In this document: in pieces, positions 6,061 through 7,268 of the stretch
How the letters are laid out: every line of letters starts with the position of its first letter
Numbering within the stretch: the first letter of the stretch is position 1
Assembly (NCBI GenBank): GCA_045810265.1
Contig: JBJMWF010000124.1
Location: 1-7,268 of the forward strand
Direction of reading: 5' to 3'
DNA length: 7,268 nt
Source of the DNA: Scleromatobacter sp045810265
GTDB taxonomy: Bacteria > Pseudomonadota > Gammaproteobacteria > Burkholderiales > Burkholderiaceae_C
Notes under the pieces: generated by a model
Databases searched by the model: none
What the model saw: the letters and a program-made list of their open reading frames with translations, nothing else
Told to the model about the DNA's origin: nothing
Translations under genes and position numbers: made by a program

Positions 6061-6312
6061 AGTCGTCAGAATTTCCGGCAAAGACGGCCACTTGCCGATG
6101 CGTCTTCGGGTCCGCGTCCGTGCCCGCCATGAAACGCGTTGGTGCGAAATGGGCCTTGTTTCACGCGGGTTTGCCGCTCGACCTTAGGGGGAAGTGCCGG
6201 GGGGAGGTATGTGCGTTGCCCCTGGCGGGCGTGACCTGGGTGCTCCTGGCGCTCGCGGTCCGATAAATCCTGTCGCATGGGGCGGCGGACCAAACTTTTC
6301 GGAGTACCAGCA
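6061..6312 (+). promoter_or_regulatory. Spacer between M48 and KGG genes: weak hairpins, G-rich tract, short overlapping ORF, weak -10
   Basis: There is no convincing gene in these 252 bases. After the M48 stop there are two competing weak inverted repeats: CGGCAA/TTGCCG (6076-6081 and 6092-6097) and AAGACG/CGTCTT (6081-6086 and 6101-6106), neither with a T-tract. A G-rich stretch at 6187-6207 contains runs of five, six and two G. A 35-codon ORF runs from ATG 6209 to TGA 6314-6316, overlapping the next start as ATGA. GATAAA at 6262-6267 is the only -10-like hexamer near the KGG gene; no matching -35 is seen. Promoter assignment is weak. Confidence 0.3.
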
Positions 6313-6606
6313 ATGACTTCCCAACATGATCAAACCGGCCGTCACGGCCAGCAAAACCAAGCTGGCGCGCAAGGCCAGCAAGGTGGCCAGCCAAGCGGCG
6401 GCCGCGGATTCGCCGGCATGGATCGCGAGCGTCAGCGCGAGATCGCCAGCCAGGGCGGCCGCGCGGCGCACGCCAGCGGCAATGCCCACCAGTTCACGTC
6501 GGAAGAAGCGCGCGCTGCCGGTTCCAAGCGGCACGCCAACAACGCGTCGCGCAACGCCGCGAACGCCGGCAACAACAACTCCAAGGGCGATTCGTCCCTG
6601 AGCTGA
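6313..6606 (+). CDS. KGG-motif (YciG/con-10-like) small stress protein
   Basis: This 97-residue hydrophilic, probably largely disordered protein has three parts. Residues 1-30 are a Gly/Gln-rich low-complexity leader. Residues ~31-74 carry the KGG-type repeat pattern seen in YciG and fungal con-10: RGFAGMDRERQREIASQGG (31-49), then RAAH (50-53) and FTSEEARAAGSK (61-72). Residues 75-97 are a tail rich in Asn, Ala and Ser. In related proteins the two repeats end in KGG; here the first reads QGG and the second SKRH, so the signature lysine or glycines are altered. Such proteins are usually small, abundant and stress- or stationary-phase-induced; the molecular role is unknown. The ATG at 6313 has GGAG at 6301-6304 with 8-base spacing, a good ribosome binding site. 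It is followed by a set of hairpins including a strong terminator-like stem, so it is probably a monocistronic unit. Confidence 0.85.
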   Translation: MTSQHDQTGRHGQQNQAGAQGQQGGQPSGGRGFAGMDRERQREIASQGGRAAHASGNAHQFTSEEARAAGSKRHANNASRNAANAGNNNSKGDSSLS

Positions 6607-6616
6607 GCGAGCCAGG

Positions 6617-6639
6617 CGGCCCGCGGCGAAGGCGGGCCG
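6617..6639 (+). terminator. First hairpin downstream of the KGG gene
   Basis: CGGCCCGC (6617-6624) and GCGGGCCG (6632-6639) form a perfect 8-bp stem with a 7-base loop, 10 bases after the stop. No T-tract follows. A second small stem, GTTTGC/GCAAAC (6649-6654 and 6656-6661), lies between it and the stronger hairpin at 6669-6695. Confidence 0.4.
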
Positions 6640-6668
6640 ATCGACCTGGTTTGCCGCAAACGCTACCG

Positions 6669-6695
6669 CAAAGCGTGGGCCTCGCCCACGCTTTG
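6669..6695 (+). terminator. Probable Rho-independent terminator after the KGG gene
   Basis: CAAAGCGTGGGC (6669-6680) and GCCCACGCTTTG (6684-6695) form a perfect 12-bp stem with a 3-base loop CTC, the strongest inverted repeat in the window. The lower stem holds AAA on the left and TTT on the right, followed by TCATTT, a layout common for terminators in GC-rich proteobacteria. Because the stem is near-symmetrical it could also act on minus-strand transcripts. It isolates the KGG gene from mgsA. Confidence 0.75.
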
Positions 6696-6797
6696 TCATT
6701 TCCGGAAGTCGCATTCGCGACACCGCCCACGAGGCTCGCCACCCGTGCGCCTCTCTTTGGGGCATGCGATTGATCGGACGCCGTAACCGGCGATGCT

Positions 6798-6803
6798 TAT
6801 GAT
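6798..6803 (+). promoter_or_regulatory. Candidate -10 element of mgsA, possibly giving a leaderless mRNA
   Basis: TATGAT matches the sigma-70 -10 consensus in five of six positions and ends 6 bases before the mgsA ATG at 6810, so transcription would begin at or within a base or two of the start codon. No Shine-Dalgarno precedes the gene. TTGATC (6770-6775) is 22 bases upstream, too far for a normal -35. Confidence 0.45.
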
Positions 6804-6809
6804 CGCGCG

Positions 6810-7217
6810 ATGCACATCGCCCTGATTGCGCACGACGCCAAGAAAGACCTGATGGTGACCCTGGCGCGCGACTTTGCGCCGTTTCTCTCGCGCTGCCACG
6901 TGATGGCCACCGGCACCACCGGCTCGCGCCTGATCGCCGAGGCCGGCCTCGAGGTGGAACGTCTCCTGAGCGGCCCGCTGGGCGGCGACCTGCAGATCGG
7001 CGCGCGCCTGGCCGAAGGCCTCGTCGACGCGGTGATCTTCCTGCGCGACCCGATGACGCCGCAGCCGCACGAGCCGGACATCAACGCCCTCGTGCGCGCC
7101 TGCGACGTCCATGACGTGGTGTGTGCGACCAACGAGTCGAGCGCGCGCCACGTGATGAAGGCGCTGGCCGCCGAGCTCGGCGCGGTGCCCCGCCTGGAGC
7201 CGGCTCAGAACCGATAG
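6810..7217 (+). CDS. mgsA: Methylglyoxal synthase
   Basis: This 135-residue cytosolic enzyme (EC 4.2.3.3) converts dihydroxyacetone phosphate to methylglyoxal and phosphate, a bypass of lower glycolysis that relieves sugar-phosphate build-up. All residues known to matter in the E. coli enzyme can be placed: His8-Asp9 (HD of LIAHD; E. coli 19-20), the phosphate-binding ATGTTG at 33-38, SGPLGGDLQIG at 54-64 with catalytic Asp60 (E. coli Asp71), Asp80 in FLRDP (Asp91), and His87 and Asp90 in PHEPD (His98 and Asp101). The protein starts directly at the first strand and is shorter than the ~152 residues of the E. coli form, which has an extra N-terminus of about 11 residues. The ATG at 6810 is the natural start; it lacks a Shine-Dalgarno but has a -10-like hexamer 6 bases upstream. 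Its end overlaps by 13 bases a convergent outer-membrane gene. Confidence 0.95.
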   Translation: MHIALIAHDAKKDLMVTLARDFAPFLSRCHVMATGTTGSRLIAEAGLEVERLLSGPLGGDLQIGARLAEGLVDAVIFLRDPMTPQPHEPDINALVRACDVHDVVCATNESSARHVMKALAAELGAVPRLEPAQNR

Positions 7218-7268
7218 CCCAGGCCGATCGTCAGCTGCGGGATCGCCTTGAACTTGTGCACCTCGTCC
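7205..7268 (-). CDS. Outer-membrane beta-barrel protein, C-terminal end (partial)
   Basis: Only the last 20 complete codons are in the window, ending in a TGA at 7207-7205. They encode DEVHKFKAIPQLTIGLGYRF: two stretches of alternating polar and hydrophobic residues and a terminal aromatic YRF. A final Phe preceded by alternating hydrophobics is the classic C-terminal recognition signal read by the BAM machinery in outer-membrane beta-barrels. An OmpW-like or other small barrel is possible, but the family cannot be named from so little. The gene converges on mgsA and its last 13 bases overlap the mgsA 3' end. Confidence 0.65.
   Translation of the reverse strand, partial: DEVHKFKAIPQLTIGLGYRF

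Noticed and set aside
6187..6207. G-rich tract as a G-quadruplex
   Set aside because: There are only two runs of three or more separate G blocks plus a GG, short of the four runs needed for a standard quadruplex.
6129..6266. Short ORF starting at ATG 6129, 45 codons
   Set aside because: No ribosome binding site and no recognisable motif; it is the tail of a frame shadowing the M48 gene.
6184..6765. 193-codon minus-strand open frame across the KGG gene
   Set aside because: It has hydrophobic-looking stretches, but these arise from the reverse of a Gly/Gln/Ala-rich gene; it runs through the terminator stem and has no recognisable domain, while the plus strand has a known family and a ribosome binding site.
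1..7268. Mobile element, CRISPR array, toxin-antitoxin pair or defence system
   Set aside because: I saw no transposase or integrase motifs, no spaced direct repeats, no paired small basic/acidic genes and no defence domains; codon use looks uniform through the window.

Overview
The window is very GC-rich (roughly 68-70% by eye) and almost fully packed with genes in both orientations. The protein set is an AmpG-type permease, a Tat-exported M48 metallopeptidase, a KGG/YciG-type stress protein, MgsA, a DUF488 protein and an oligopeptide-type ABC binding protein. Together with the base composition, this fits a betaproteobacterium, most likely a high-GC member of Burkholderiales. That placement is inference from protein style and composition; no marker gene is present.

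Layout. Positions 1-474 (+) hold the C-terminal end of an ABC-transporter substrate-binding protein. Two minus-strand genes follow: a four-helix DoxX-like membrane protein (548-982) and a SnoaL/NTF2-like lipoprotein (1161-1646), separated by a 178-base spacer rich in inverted repeats. Divergent from them is a 329-residue protein with no family I can name (1755-2744, +); parts of it resemble the N-terminal metal-binding half of myo-inositol oxygenase. It converges on a DUF488 protein (2757-3374, -).

A divergent spacer with a 9-bp hairpin leads into ampG (3528-5102, +), which is followed closely by a secreted M48 metallopeptidase (5152-6060, +). After about 250 bases comes a small glycine/glutamine-rich KGG-motif stress protein (6313-6606, +). 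Three successive hairpins follow it, the last being the best terminator in the window, and then mgsA (6810-7217, +). The 3' end of mgsA overlaps by 13 bases the tail of an outer-membrane beta-barrel gene on the minus strand (7205-7268, partial).

How the genes relate. ampG and the M48 gene may be co-transcribed and both concern the cell envelope: muropeptide import and periplasmic proteolysis. The lipoprotein and DoxX-like genes may form a minus-strand pair. The others look like independent housekeeping or stress genes.

I found no mobile element, CRISPR array, tRNA, rRNA, toxin-antitoxin pair or defence system, and nothing I would call a new multi-gene system. The points most worth a second look are the MIOX-like hypothetical protein, a recurrent layout in which genes without a Shine-Dalgarno have a -10-like hexamer ending 6 bases before the ATG (possible leaderless mRNAs), and the structured spacers upstream of the doxX-like gene and ampG.
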